Part shown: positions 42,984-52,456 of the stretch, piece after piece
Numbering within the stretch: the first letter of the stretch is position 1
Layout: each line of letters begins with the position of its first letter
From: Thermoprotei archaeon
GTDB lineage: Archaea > Thermoproteota > Thermoprotei > Thermoproteales > B15-G16
Direction of reading: 5' to 3'
Length of the DNA: 64,000 nucleotides
Assembly: GCA_003649205.1 (NCBI GenBank)
Contig: QMRC01000007.1
Span: forward strand, 1 to 64,000
Notes under the pieces: generated by a model
Databases searched by the model: none
Told to the model about the DNA's origin: nothing
Seen by the model: the letters and a program-made list of their open reading frames with translations, nothing else
Position numbers and translations under genes: made by a program

Positions 42984-44249
42984 TCAACCTATTCCCGTAT
43001 CTAATTCCTGAAGCTTAGCCCTTACCTGTCGTATAACCTCCTCATAAACGTCCTTTATCGCTAATCCAGTTTCCTCGGCAATCCTTCTCAAGTCCTCGTA
43101 CTCTGGCTTAGCTCTAAGTAATTGGCCTGATGGGGCTCTCGATATCTTAACTGTTACAGTGAATTTTCTTCCTTTAATAACAACATCAATAGGGACCTTA
43201 ACTCTAGACGCAACAACTCTCGACAATTCACTAACGCGAACACCTAACGTACCTACCTCCCTCATCAGTAACTCAACTAAATCCCTGTAGTTACCTACAT
43301 CAGCAAGAACCTTAATCACGTGTACTGGTCTATTCTTCTTACCTAAGCCAGGTAGCACAACGACGTCAATAGCACCTTGAGACAGCAACTTATTGACAAG
43401 GTACCCAATGAATTCACCGGGTACATCATCTACATTCGTCTCCAGAACAACCACCCTATCTTCACAGATATCGGCAATTGAGCCTTCAACCACTCTAAGT
43501 ACATTTGGTCTACCTTCAACATCTCTTGCACCAGCTCCATAACCAACTCTCTCAACTCTCATACCTGGGTAGAAATCAACAATGTGCTTTGTCAAGTGTA
43601 CTAATAGAGCTGCACCGGTAGGTGTAGTTAATTCATACGGTACATCCGCCATTGAGTACCTGTAGTTATGCCTTCTCAAGATCTCAAGAGTGGCGGGTGC
43701 TGGTACAGGTAGGAGACCATGTTCGCACTTCACGAAACCACTACCAAGCGCAGGTGGTGTAGTGTAGACTCTATATCCCTCGCAAAATACACCCATCTCA
43801 TCGAGTAGCTTAGCACTACAAACAATATCGAACACCGTATCTAGCGATGCTAGTTCATGTAGGTGAACTTCATCAACACTAATCCCATGTACCATAGCTT
43901 CAGCTTCAACGAGCTCCTTCACAACAGCAATAGCGTATTCCCTAGCTCTCGTGGATAGGTTAGTGGCACTACAGCACTTATTAACTAACTCAATAACCTC
44001 CCTACCACTCCTCTCCTCTTCACTACTGGGACATAGAACCTCAACTCTCTTTGCTCTTAACCCAGACTTACGAACATCATATATCTTAACGCCAAAATCA
44101 CTACATCCAGAAACATCTCTAACGGCATCTACCACGAGATTAACAATATCTGTAAGCCCCGTGAGATCAAGTAGTGCACCAACAAGCATATCACCTGAAA
44201 CACCTGCAACACGAGGATCAAGCAACAATACCTTAACCACATCATGCAC
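42984..44249 (-). CDS. larC: LarC-type nickel insertion protein
   Basis: This 421-residue protein has LLLDPRVAGVSGDMLVGALLDL, HLHELASLDTVFDIVCSAKLLDEMG, GSGFVKCEHGLLPVPAPATLEIL and a C-terminal VLETNVDDVPGEFIGYLVNKLL, all signatures of LarC. It inserts nickel into the pincer cofactor of lactate racemase-type enzymes. LarA, LarB and LarE are not in the window. It lies directly upstream of a large unknown protein on the same strand. Confidence 0.9.
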   Translation of the reverse strand: MHDVVKVLLLDPRVAGVSGDMLVGALLDLTGLTDIVNLVVDAVRDVSGCSDFGVKIYDVRKSGLRAKRVEVLCPSSEEERSGREVIELVNKCCSATNLSTRAREYAIAVVKELVEAEAMVHGISVDEVHLHELASLDTVFDIVCSAKLLDEMGVFCEGYRVYTTPPALGSGFVKCEHGLLPVPAPATLEILRRHNYRYSMADVPYELTTPTGAALLVHLTKHIVDFYPGMRVERVGYGAGARDVEGRPNVLRVVEGSIADICEDRVVVLETNVDDVPGEFIGYLVNKLLSQGAIDVVVLPGLGKKNRPVHVIKVLADVGNYRDLVELLMREVGTLGVRVSELSRVVASRVKVPIDVVIKGRKFTVTVKISRAPSGQLLRAKPEYEDLRRIAEETGLAIKDVYEEVIRQVRAKLQELDTGIG

Positions 44250-44346
44250 CTCACGTGAATTCTGAGCAATTGTACAGTAAACAACACACTTAACAGTAAC
44301 TCTACATAGGTGGTACTAATCAAGAGAGTTGACGTCATGTAACTTA

Positions 44347-44400
44347 GTGATGAGTCGCCGGGCCACATAACTGAACTATGATGTCTTCGGGACTGGCTGA
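44347..44400 (+). ncRNA. Box C/D sRNA candidate 13
   Basis: C GTGATGA (44347-44353), a 17-nt guide GTCGCCGGGCCACATAA, D' CTGA (44371-44374), spacer ACT, C' ATGATGT (44378-44384), a 12-nt guide CTTCGGGACTGG and D CTGA (44397-44400). It stands between divergent larC and nurA, 33 bases before the nurA frame. The D' guide is longer than usual. Targets were not identified. Confidence 0.75.
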
Positions 44401-44433
44401 TCACTTTCACTTACCTCTCCCTGTATCTACTCT

Positions 44434-45873
44434 GTGATTTCAGACTTTAATCCAATGAACTTGGTAAGAAGCTTAGGGTATGTAATGAGCACTGACCTCT
44501 TCTTCGATCTCTTCGTCAAGGAGGTTGAGGAGAAGCTCACTAATGGGAATTCAGGTACTGAATTCACTATGAAGCCGAAGATACCTACCATTCTCTTCAA
44601 CGAGATCAAGAAGCTATGGGTAAGCGAACTCCCCAAGAGAACAACTAACTGCTCCATAGTAGCTGTTGATGGTGGTATAAGGTCACTAGGTCTAGAAGGT
44701 GGTAGAGAGGTAGTTATAACGAGGGCTATAGCAGTAACTAGTTCAGGTGCTAGAGCAAGACAATTAAGAGTTGAGTTAAGTAAGCTACAGGGTTTTGCTC
44801 TAAAGCTCTCACTACTTACGCAGGTAGAGTGCTCTGTTGCTCTTGAAGCTCTAGAGAAGGTACCTAATGTGGATTACTTACTTCTCGATGGTTCACTATA
44901 CTATAGAGTAGTCCATGCACTTCACAGAATTCTTAGACCTAGGGAGATAGCAGATACTTACTACCTACCTGAGCTAATCATGACCGTGACCTACGTAGCT
45001 ACCTTACTCAAGCGATGTCGCGAGCTCAACGTAGTGCCGCTATTCATAACGAAGGACTCATCATCACGAATGTTGAAGGACTACGTAATCAGCAACATAA
45101 TCTACGAGCAGCTGTACGAGAACAAGCTCCTTACAGACCTAGAGGACATCACCACGGAACTACTTTTAAAAGCACGAAACCTGTACTCAGTTACCTGGGT
45201 AAAACACTACAGAGCAAATCTCGAAAAACTTCAACAACACCTAAGAGCGGCACCTACGAATGTAGCGGAAGAACTTATACACTGTATTGAGCTATGGCTT
45301 CAACCGCACATCACAGACGTAGACTTAATTCGCTCAACAGTAACCACTATAGGTTTCTCAAGACCGCTCAACATAGGTCTCATAGATATCCACTTAGATA
45401 ACTTACTACAGGTACTTGAGAGGAGTAAGAAGAGAGTACTTGACAGGATCAGTGATGCACTCAAGATGAGAATCAATGAGGTACTAGGTAATGAGAGTTA
45501 CTGGTACACCCTACTGATGAATGCTCTCAAGACAATACCAACTCTCTACATGACGTACATACGTGTGACACCAGACGATACACCACTAGCAATTGAGATA
45601 CCTAACTTCAGATCCAGTATGGGATTCGTAGAGTTCCGAAGTAGGAGATTAAGTAGTGAACTCGAGATACTAGATCCACTTAGTATAGTTGTCAGTGGTT
45701 ACAGGAATTCAACAGTCTACAATGTATGGCTCTACTTAGCACATCAGTACGCAACCTTCAGATCAACTCAGTTCAGAAGCTACGTAAAGTACCTCGAAGC
45801 ACATCTCTCAAAGTATGGTCTTATCCTTCGAAAGAAGAGAAGAGAGAAGATGGTGGTGGCTCCTCTTGAGTGA
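44434..45873 (+). CDS. nurA: NurA nuclease
   Basis: This 479-residue nuclease carries the NurA core: IVAVDGGIRSLGLEGG (catalytic Asp), YLLLDGSLYYR, PLFITKDSSSRML and FSRPLNIGLIDIHLDNLL. NurA resects DNA ends with HerA, Mre11 and Rad50. GTG 44434 is used; ATG 44455 is an alternative. Its stop overlaps the probable HerA start (TTG 45866). Family length is about 330-480 residues. Confidence 0.9.
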   Translation: MISDFNPMNLVRSLGYVMSTDLFFDLFVKEVEEKLTNGNSGTEFTMKPKIPTILFNEIKKLWVSELPKRTTNCSIVAVDGGIRSLGLEGGREVVITRAIAVTSSGARARQLRVELSKLQGFALKLSLLTQVECSVALEALEKVPNVDYLLLDGSLYYRVVHALHRILRPREIADTYYLPELIMTVTYVATLLKRCRELNVVPLFITKDSSSRMLKDYVISNIIYEQLYENKLLTDLEDITTELLLKARNLYSVTWVKHYRANLEKLQQHLRAAPTNVAEELIHCIELWLQPHITDVDLIRSTVTTIGFSRPLNIGLIDIHLDNLLQVLERSKKRVLDRISDALKMRINEVLGNESYWYTLLMNALKTIPTLYMTYIRVTPDDTPLAIEIPNFRSSMGFVEFRSRRLSSELEILDPLSIVVSGYRNSTVYNVWLYLAHQYATFRSTQFRSYVKYLEAHLSKYGLILRKKRREKMVVAPLE

Positions 45874-47899
45874 GGAGGTTGGTTATGTAGTTGGTGAGGT
45901 CACTCCCCTAGAATTTACCTTCGCTGTAAACCCCAAGACACCAGTACCTCTCTACGAGTATGTGTACTGTGAGCTAGAGGATGTACCACCTGGTGAGACC
46001 AAGCTCCATAGAGTAAAGGTCATAGCACAGGTACATGAGGTGTATCGTGTTGGTGTTGGTCTTGGCAAGAATGTACCCTATGATGTGGCTAAGAACTTAG
46101 CAGCTAGCGGTGTTGAGGTTGAGGAGATTCACCTAGCTAAGGCTAGGGTACTTGGGTATGTGTGGAGAGGTAGATTGGTAACTCCGAGGAGACCACCGAG
46201 AGCGAATACTAAGGTCTTTAGAGCACCAACTGAGCTAGTTAAGGAGCTTTACAGCGTTCCAGAGGATAGAGCACTTCACATAGGGTACCTTGTTGCTAGA
46301 CCTGAAGTACCTGTCTACCTAGATGTTGAGGGCTTGAAGAGGCACTTAGCGATAATAGCAGCTACAGGTAGTGGGAAGACTTGGTGCGCAGTGTTATTGA
46401 TTGAAGAGCTGTTGAAGAAGGGTGCCACGATAGTTGTCATAGATCCTCATGGTGAGTACGTTAAGTTGAAGGAGAAGGTTCACGTCCTAGATCCCAGACT
46501 TAGGGATAGAGTTCTTGTACTTAAAGCTTCACGAACGCAGGAAGGTGATAAGCTCTATAGAATAAAGCTCCTTCAACTAGATTCAGAAACTCTCTCAAGT
46601 ATAGCGGGTATACCACAGAATGCTCACAAGATAAGACACTGTGTGAGAGCAGCATTCAACATAGTTAAGGCAATTGCTAAGTACGTGAATAGGCCTGAGC
46701 TAGTTAACATAGGTAACTTGTTGAAGGTGCTTAGTTTCTGGAGGAGAGAACGAAATGTATCAAAGTCGAGGAAGTCAGGTAACCTATCTCCTGAACCTAT
46801 AGTTAGGAAGATGCTTCAGGAATTATTTAATCTAGGTAATTCAGATAGTGAGTTAGTTAGGAAGCTCAGTAAGTACATTGAGGATCTGTACGCAGCAACG
46901 TACCGTGATGTATCACCTTGTCTTGATGCTATCAGGTACCTAAGGTCACTTAAGAGGTATGGGGTCTACACCTCAACAACTACACCACTACACGAAATTC
47001 TTCAACCAGCTCACGTAACGATACTGAACCTCAGTGGTGTTAAGGAGGAAATACAGGACCACATCGTCTACAATGTCCTAACCAGGATATTCAATGCTAG
47101 AGTCAGGTACGTCAGAGACCTACCTGGTGAAAGGTATGAGTACCCTGTTGTCGTCTTCATTGAGGAAGCACATAGATTCGCACCACCTAAACACCGTAGT
47201 AGAAGAACTTGGAGTCAAGAGATAATCACGAGGATTGCTTCTGAAGGTAGGAAGTTCGGTGTCTACTTAGTGGTCATAACTCAGAGACCATCGAAGATAG
47301 ACTCAGATGTGCTGTCTCAATGTCAGAATCAGATCGTCCTCAAGATAGTTAATCCGAAAGATCAAGAAGCTATTAAGGATGCTAGTGAAGTGCTCTCACA
47401 GGACTTACTCATGAACTTACCTAGCCTCAACACCGGTGAAGCTATTGTTGTTGGTCCATTAACTAAAGCACCCGTAATAGTCAGGTTGAGGGATCGTATA
47501 TTACCCTACGGTGGTTCAGATATCGTGGTTAGTGAGGTATGGAGTAGAGCATTGACCTCAGTACTTCCAGATACCTCAAGTGAAGTACATGTACTTAGGA
47601 AGCTAGGTATCAACGTTGATCAAGGTACATTGAGGAAGGTAATGCCCTACCTACCGTATGTCACGTACGAGATTGATCCACTAACATTGACTATCCTCGG
47701 TAAGGTAAGTCTTGGACGTGAAGCGTATGTCGAGTATAGACTCGGTGAAGGTACATGGTACTGTTCAGCATGTAGACATAGCATTCAACCATGTGTACAC
47801 GTACTAGCACTCCTGCTAAAAGTTATAGCTTCTAAGGATATAAAATTACTTGAGAGAGAAGTGGTGCAGAACAATGGTAACGATAGCACACCTAGCTGA
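45866..47899 (+). CDS. herA: HerA helicase with a SWIM-like C-terminal tail
   Basis: This 677-residue FtsK-like hexameric translocase has Walker A AATGSGKTW (about 164-172), DPHGEYVKL, Walker B VVVFIEEAHRF (about 427) and arginine-finger region ITQRPSKIDSDVLSQCQNQ. After the usual core, a C-terminal extension holds WYCSACRHSIQPCVHVLAL, with C633, C636, C643, H645 and Ala648, a SWIM-like C-H-x-x-A signature rarely noted in HerA. TTG 45866 overlaps the nurA stop; GTG 45815 would create a 59-base overlap. It works with NurA, Mre11 and Rad50. Confidence 0.85.
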   Translation: MSEEVGYVVGEVTPLEFTFAVNPKTPVPLYEYVYCELEDVPPGETKLHRVKVIAQVHEVYRVGVGLGKNVPYDVAKNLAASGVEVEEIHLAKARVLGYVWRGRLVTPRRPPRANTKVFRAPTELVKELYSVPEDRALHIGYLVARPEVPVYLDVEGLKRHLAIIAATGSGKTWCAVLLIEELLKKGATIVVIDPHGEYVKLKEKVHVLDPRLRDRVLVLKASRTQEGDKLYRIKLLQLDSETLSSIAGIPQNAHKIRHCVRAAFNIVKAIAKYVNRPELVNIGNLLKVLSFWRRERNVSKSRKSGNLSPEPIVRKMLQELFNLGNSDSELVRKLSKYIEDLYAATYRDVSPCLDAIRYLRSLKRYGVYTSTTTPLHEILQPAHVTILNLSGVKEEIQDHIVYNVLTRIFNARVRYVRDLPGERYEYPVVVFIEEAHRFAPPKHRSRRTWSQEIITRIASEGRKFGVYLVVITQRPSKIDSDVLSQCQNQIVLKIVNPKDQEAIKDASEVLSQDLLMNLPSLNTGEAIVVGPLTKAPVIVRLRDRILPYGGSDIVVSEVWSRALTSVLPDTSSEVHVLRKLGINVDQGTLRKVMPYLPYVTYEIDPLTLTILGKVSLGREAYVEYRLGEGTWYCSACRHSIQPCVHVLALLLKVIASKDIKLLEREVVQNNGNDSTPS

Positions 47900-49202
47900 T
47901 GCGCATCTAGGCTTTAGACAGTATGGGCTACCTGAAAGAGCTAGTGACTTCGCTAAATCATTCCACAGGGCAGTCGATGAGATAGTGGAGAGGAGAGCTG
48001 ACATAGACCTAGTACTGATAGTTGGTGATCTATTCCACAGCAAGAGACCTAGTCCAGAGACAATTCGTGAAGCTGTTATTGGTCTTAAGAAGCTCAGAGA
48101 AGCGAATATACCGGTCATAGTGACAAGAGGCAATCACGACGCGCCATACTCGCAAGGCAGCAACAATGTGTTGACTCTCCTCTCTGAGCTAGGTTTAGTC
48201 AAGTACATAGATTATGGAAGAGTAGAGATTAGTGGGATCGAAATCATAGCATGTGGTTGTACACCAACAGCGTATACAAGAGCACTAGAGAACTACTTGA
48301 GACAAGTAGTTAGCTTAGAGAAGGGACAACGTATCCTCCTACTTCACCAGGTTATTGAGGGTATAGAGCAAAATTACCCAAATGACCCGTATGTAGTACC
48401 ATTAGATGTAGTTAAGGAATTTGCTACGAAATTCAACTACATAGCTCTAGGTCATGTACATACCTTCGCACTGAAGCACCCTCAATTACCTGCATACTAC
48501 TCCGGATCACTAGATATCTGGGATATCTCTGAATTCGAGACATACATCATGAAGTCTAGCAAGACCTTAGTTAAGGAACGTGACATGAGTGAGAAGGGTT
48601 TCCTCATAGTTCATGTAGATGGTGGAATTGAGGTAGAGAGAGTAAGACTTAGACCTAGTAGGAGGATGATTAGAGCAGTTCTCGCTTACAGTAATGAGGT
48701 GAAGCCTAGTGAAGTAATGAGGGATCTTATATCGGTAGCTCACGAGCTAGATAGGGAAGATGCTGTTGTTGTGATCGAGTTGCTAGGTAATCTAGTACCT
48801 GGTTCGAGTAGGCATGAGCTAAATTTGAAGGAGGTGAGGAAGTACTTTAGAAGAGTTCTCAAACTCGATATCAGGAATAGGCTGGGTGTAGTTACGTCGA
48901 CTACAGATGGTAAAGTAGTAGACATATCGTCACTGAGTTTAGAGTCGCTTCTCAGGAGTTCATTCCTGAAATACTTCAGCAACGTAGCTAAGTCAATTGC
49001 TCTAGATCCTCAGTTCCTAAGTGAGTTAGCTATGAAATTGCTCGATCTCCTAGCTCAAGGTAAGACTAGAGAAGCCCTCTACGTATTGTATAGAGAGTTG
49101 GGTGTTGATACAGGTACTGTATCGATTCCGAGTATCAGTACCTCTACTTCAGCTCCCTCTAGAAGGGGTAGGGAATCCACGATATTAGATTGGTTGAGGT
49201 GA
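47874..49202 (+). CDS. mre11: Mre11 nuclease
   Basis: This 442-residue phosphoesterase has AHLADAHLGF, LIVGDLFHSK, VIVTRGNHDAP, LLLHQVIEG and IALGHVHTF, the five metal motifs of Mre11. It pairs with Rad50 to open and trim DNA breaks. ATG 47874 overlaps the end of herA by 26 bases. The C-terminal part contains the Rad50-binding helices and a Ser/Thr-rich tail. Confidence 0.95.
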   Translation: MVTIAHLADAHLGFRQYGLPERASDFAKSFHRAVDEIVERRADIDLVLIVGDLFHSKRPSPETIREAVIGLKKLREANIPVIVTRGNHDAPYSQGSNNVLTLLSELGLVKYIDYGRVEISGIEIIACGCTPTAYTRALENYLRQVVSLEKGQRILLLHQVIEGIEQNYPNDPYVVPLDVVKEFATKFNYIALGHVHTFALKHPQLPAYYSGSLDIWDISEFETYIMKSSKTLVKERDMSEKGFLIVHVDGGIEVERVRLRPSRRMIRAVLAYSNEVKPSEVMRDLISVAHELDREDAVVVIELLGNLVPGSSRHELNLKEVRKYFRRVLKLDIRNRLGVVTSTTDGKVVDISSLSLESLLRSSFLKYFSNVAKSIALDPQFLSELAMKLLDLLAQGKTREALYVLYRELGVDTGTVSIPSISTSTSAPSRRGRESTILDWLR

Positions 49203-49212
49203 GGGACTTACC

Positions 49213-51633
49213 TTGATCATTAGGTTAGAGGTAGAGAACTGGAGGTCCTACATAAGGGCCAGTGCTACGTTTACTGAAGGAATAACGTTTGTACATGGTG
49301 TTAATGGTGCTGGTAAGACATCTCTCCTAGAAGCTATAGCATATGCTCTCTACGGTTCTAGGTGGTTAAGGTTAGCGAGGAGGGAAGGTGAGGAGAGGTT
49401 AAGTGATCTCCAGAGGAGGGGTTCCAGTATTACTAAGGTTAGGTTGTGGTTTAGAGCACCTAGTGGTGAGGTGTATGTTGTTCAGAGGTGTATCGTGGGT
49501 GGTAGATCTCAACGAGATAGTACGTACCTAATGGATTCTAGAGGTAGGAGATTAGCTATTGGTGATGAGGAGGTTACTGAAGCTATTGAGAGGATAACTG
49601 GTATATCCTGTAGGGCGTTTAGGGAACTCCTCTACGTTAGGCAGGGTGAGCTGAAGGATATTCTAAAGGAGAGACGGAGAGAGAAGCTGGATGAGCTACT
49701 TAGGATCAAGGATCTGGAGAAGGCTAAGGACTCTATGAGGGATGTTATCTCGAAGCTAGATACAGCACTTAGGTTAACGATCCAGGAACTAAGTCAGGTA
49801 GAGCACCTCATTCGTGAGTACGAGAATAGGGTTCTAGATATCTCTAAGAAGATGGATGGGTTAGTTAAGTTGATTGAGGAGTATAGGACTAGAGTTAGTT
49901 CCATTGAGAGTAGACTTGAGGAGATGAAGAAACGTGAGGAGGAGTTGAGGAGTTATCGTGAGAGGATTCAGAATCTAAGACTCGAGGTAGCTAACTTAAG
50001 GACTGTTAGGGAGAGGTACATTTCTGAGATAAGGGTTCTAGAGGGTGAGCTTCAACGGGTTAAGGAGTTAAGGGATGAAGTTGAGAGGTTAGCTCGAGAA
50101 TTGCAGAGAGCATCTGAACTTGAGCAGAGATTACGTAGCTTGAGAGAACAGGAGAAGCAATTGCTCAATCTCCTCGGTGAGTACACGTACCTACTCAACC
50201 AAGTTAAGGAGTATGAAAAGCTGCTTAGTGAGGTCAATAGGCTTAGAGATGAGTATGAGAAGTGCAGTCAGGAGCTTAGATTGCTAGAGAGTGAGAGGAG
50301 TAAGCTACTTCAACAACTCTCATTAATTAGGAAGTTTGAGGAGGAGTATAGTGAACTACTTAAGCGTAGAGCTCAGCTAGAGCAGGAACTGAGTATTCTA
50401 CGTAATTTTGTAGATAATTTGGAGGGATCTAGGGTAGCTACGTGCCCTCTCTGTGAAAGAGAGATTAGTAGTGAGTACAGGGAATTGATTCTAAAGAGAA
50501 AGAGGAAGAGAATTGAGGAGTTGAAGAATACTCTAACTGACTTATCTAAGCGTATTCAGGAGATTGAGCAGTCACTTAAGCAACGAGATGAGCTTCTCTC
50601 TAGACTACTGAATGTCGAGCAGTGTATAGCTAGTGCTCGATCTAGGTTGCAGGAACTGGAGAGTAAGCTACGTGAGCTAAGTGATCTACAGAAGCAGGTA
50701 CAGAGTATGTATGAGAAGATTAAGACTCTTGAGGGTAAGTTAAGTGAGTTAGAGAGAATTCGAGATGACATAACTCAGCTAGAGCGTGAAGCTGGTAGAG
50801 TACAGGAACTGAGAGAGAGATTGAGTTCTTTAATGCAGGAGCTATCTAGGGAGCGTGTACTCGAGCAGAAAATAGCGGAGCTAAGGGAGAGGGTAAGTGA
50901 GGTTACGGAACTAATTGAGTGTAAAGAACGTGAGGTTAAGTCTCTACTCACTAAATTCAATGAGGAGGAGTACACTAACTTACAGAGTAGTATTCAGCAT
51001 CTTGAGGAGGAGCTTGTGAGGTCTAAATCAGAGCTAAGTAGGCTAGAGGGTGAACTAAAGTCCTACCATGAACAACTATCCGAAGCCAAGAGGAAGTTAA
51101 GTGAACTCGAGAAGAGACGAGAAGAGTTAATCAGGAAGAGGCAGAACCTCGAGCGGGTACTCGCAGTAGCCTCTCTGATAAGGAGGTCGTACGACGAGAT
51201 CAAGCCAATGCTTAGGTCATTGGTCATCGAAGCAATAAACATGGAAGCAGAGAACCTGTTCAATCAACTTAAACACAAGAAAAACTATGAGAGTATCGAG
51301 ATATCACCTGATTACGAGGTGTATATACGTGATAGATCAGGTGCTAAGTACCTTATCGACTACTGTTCTGAAGGTGAGAAGACACTCATAGCACTGGTCC
51401 TCAGATATGCACTAGCAAAGGTACTCATAGGTGAAACACCCATATTAATTCTTGACGAACCAACAGAACACCTAGATAGAGAGCATAGAGCAAGACTCAT
51501 CAGGTGGTTAAGCACCTGTGAGTGGGCTAGACAACTAATAGTGACATCTCACATAGATGAGTTCAGTCAAGTAGCAAACAACGTAGTGGAGGTAAGAGTA
51601 AGAGAAGACGGCGTATCAGAGGTAATTCAGTGA
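49213..51633 (+). CDS. rad50: Rad50 ATPase
   Basis: This 806-residue protein has Walker A GVNGAGKTS (29-37), long coiled-coil arms around the zinc hook CPLC at 411-414, the signature YCSEGEKTLIALVLRYALA and Walker B ILILDEPTEHLD. It bridges DNA ends with Mre11. The TTG at 49213 is preceded by GGTGAGGG and follows the mre11 stop after 10 bases. It is distinct from the arcadin-4 Rad50-like protein. Confidence 0.94.
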   Translation: MIIRLEVENWRSYIRASATFTEGITFVHGVNGAGKTSLLEAIAYALYGSRWLRLARREGEERLSDLQRRGSSITKVRLWFRAPSGEVYVVQRCIVGGRSQRDSTYLMDSRGRRLAIGDEEVTEAIERITGISCRAFRELLYVRQGELKDILKERRREKLDELLRIKDLEKAKDSMRDVISKLDTALRLTIQELSQVEHLIREYENRVLDISKKMDGLVKLIEEYRTRVSSIESRLEEMKKREEELRSYRERIQNLRLEVANLRTVRERYISEIRVLEGELQRVKELRDEVERLARELQRASELEQRLRSLREQEKQLLNLLGEYTYLLNQVKEYEKLLSEVNRLRDEYEKCSQELRLLESERSKLLQQLSLIRKFEEEYSELLKRRAQLEQELSILRNFVDNLEGSRVATCPLCEREISSEYRELILKRKRKRIEELKNTLTDLSKRIQEIEQSLKQRDELLSRLLNVEQCIASARSRLQELESKLRELSDLQKQVQSMYEKIKTLEGKLSELERIRDDITQLEREAGRVQELRERLSSLMQELSRERVLEQKIAELRERVSEVTELIECKEREVKSLLTKFNEEEYTNLQSSIQHLEEELVRSKSELSRLEGELKSYHEQLSEAKRKLSELEKRREELIRKRQNLERVLAVASLIRRSYDEIKPMLRSLVIEAINMEAENLFNQLKHKKNYESIEISPDYEVYIRDRSGAKYLIDYCSEGEKTLIALVLRYALAKVLIGETPILILDEPTEHLDREHRARLIRWLSTCEWARQLIVTSHIDEFSQVANNVVEVRVREDGVSEVIQ

Positions 51634-51657
51634 TACGTGCAATAACAATACAATAAA

Positions 51658-51671
51658 GTGCAATTCTGCAC
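51658..51671. promoter_or_regulatory. Short inverted repeat after rad50
   Basis: GTGCA-ATTC-TGCAC lies between the rad50 stop and the start of the membrane protein. It could be an operator or attenuator for the downstream half of the operon. An AT-rich CAATAAAG sits just before it. Confidence 0.3.
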
Positions 51672-51735
51672 ATTGAAAGAGCAACAACTCAACAGGTTAA
51701 GTACCTCTACTCCAACTCCTTCTCCGGGAACACTC

Positions 51736-52455
51736 ATGGGTAAGGTAGTGGTTATTAAGGAGAAGAGCGAGAGCATACCATCGATATTCTTGAAGTCAGT
51801 AGTGGGTGTAGTCTGCTTCGTACTATTACTCACGATATCACCAGTGCTAGCAATGCTATCTCTCGGCTCAGCCGCTACCTTCATAGCTTTGAAAAAGATA
51901 GTAGGTAGAAAGAGGAAAAGAGAAGATACAGTACCTGAAGACGAAGATACAGAAGCGCTGAAACTCAACACAAAGAGGAGTAGGGCATTTCACTCAGTAA
52001 TCAGGCTGAAGCCAGTGAACTTAAGTAAGCTACATAGACTAGACATGAAGGTGACACTCCTCGTACTTGATCCCAAAGCAAACTACATACTGGTACCTAG
52101 AGGACTAGAGTTAACCTGTATAGCACTCATGAAAGTACAGACACAGCAACCGCTTGACAGGGATACTATAGCGAAGATCTGCCTCAGTACAGATTGTGAA
52201 GTCGAGCCCTCCGAAGTAGTAACACTAGATCACGTAGGTAATAGCAAGATACCGCTCACACACTACGTACTGGTAGTTAGGTCTAGGAAGGTAACACCAG
52301 TAGTGACATCAAACACCGTAGCTGAGTTAATTAGCAGAGTTAGTCTCGCAATCTCAACACTAACCTCAACAATCATGAGTAGAGACCCCCAAGCAGTGAT
52401 CGAAGTTCTACCAGCTAGTAGAGTTATTGAGGAACAGCTACTGATGAGGTGGTGA
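51736..52455 (+). CDS. Membrane protein of unknown function, pair with a HerA-like protein
   Basis: This 239-residue protein (ATG 51736; GTG 51658 is possible) has one or two membrane segments at the N terminus (IFLKSVVGVVCFVLLLTISP, then LAMLSLGSAATFIAL), a basic stretch KIVGRKRKRED, and a soluble C-terminal domain with mixed alpha/beta pattern. The next gene starts one base after its stop (TGACATG), so they are surely made together. No homologue was recognised. Confidence 0.7.
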   Translation: MGKVVVIKEKSESIPSIFLKSVVGVVCFVLLLTISPVLAMLSLGSAATFIALKKIVGRKRKREDTVPEDEDTEALKLNTKRSRAFHSVIRLKPVNLSKLHRLDMKVTLLVLDPKANYILVPRGLELTCIALMKVQTQQPLDRDTIAKICLSTDCEVEPSEVVTLDHVGNSKIPLTHYVLVVRSRKVTPVVTSNTVAELISRVSLAISTLTSTIMSRDPQAVIEVLPASRVIEEQLLMRW

Positions 52456-52456
52456 C

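Noticed and set aside
45015..45290. 91-codon frame inside nurA
   Set aside because: Shadow of nurA; Arg/His-rich with no start signal.
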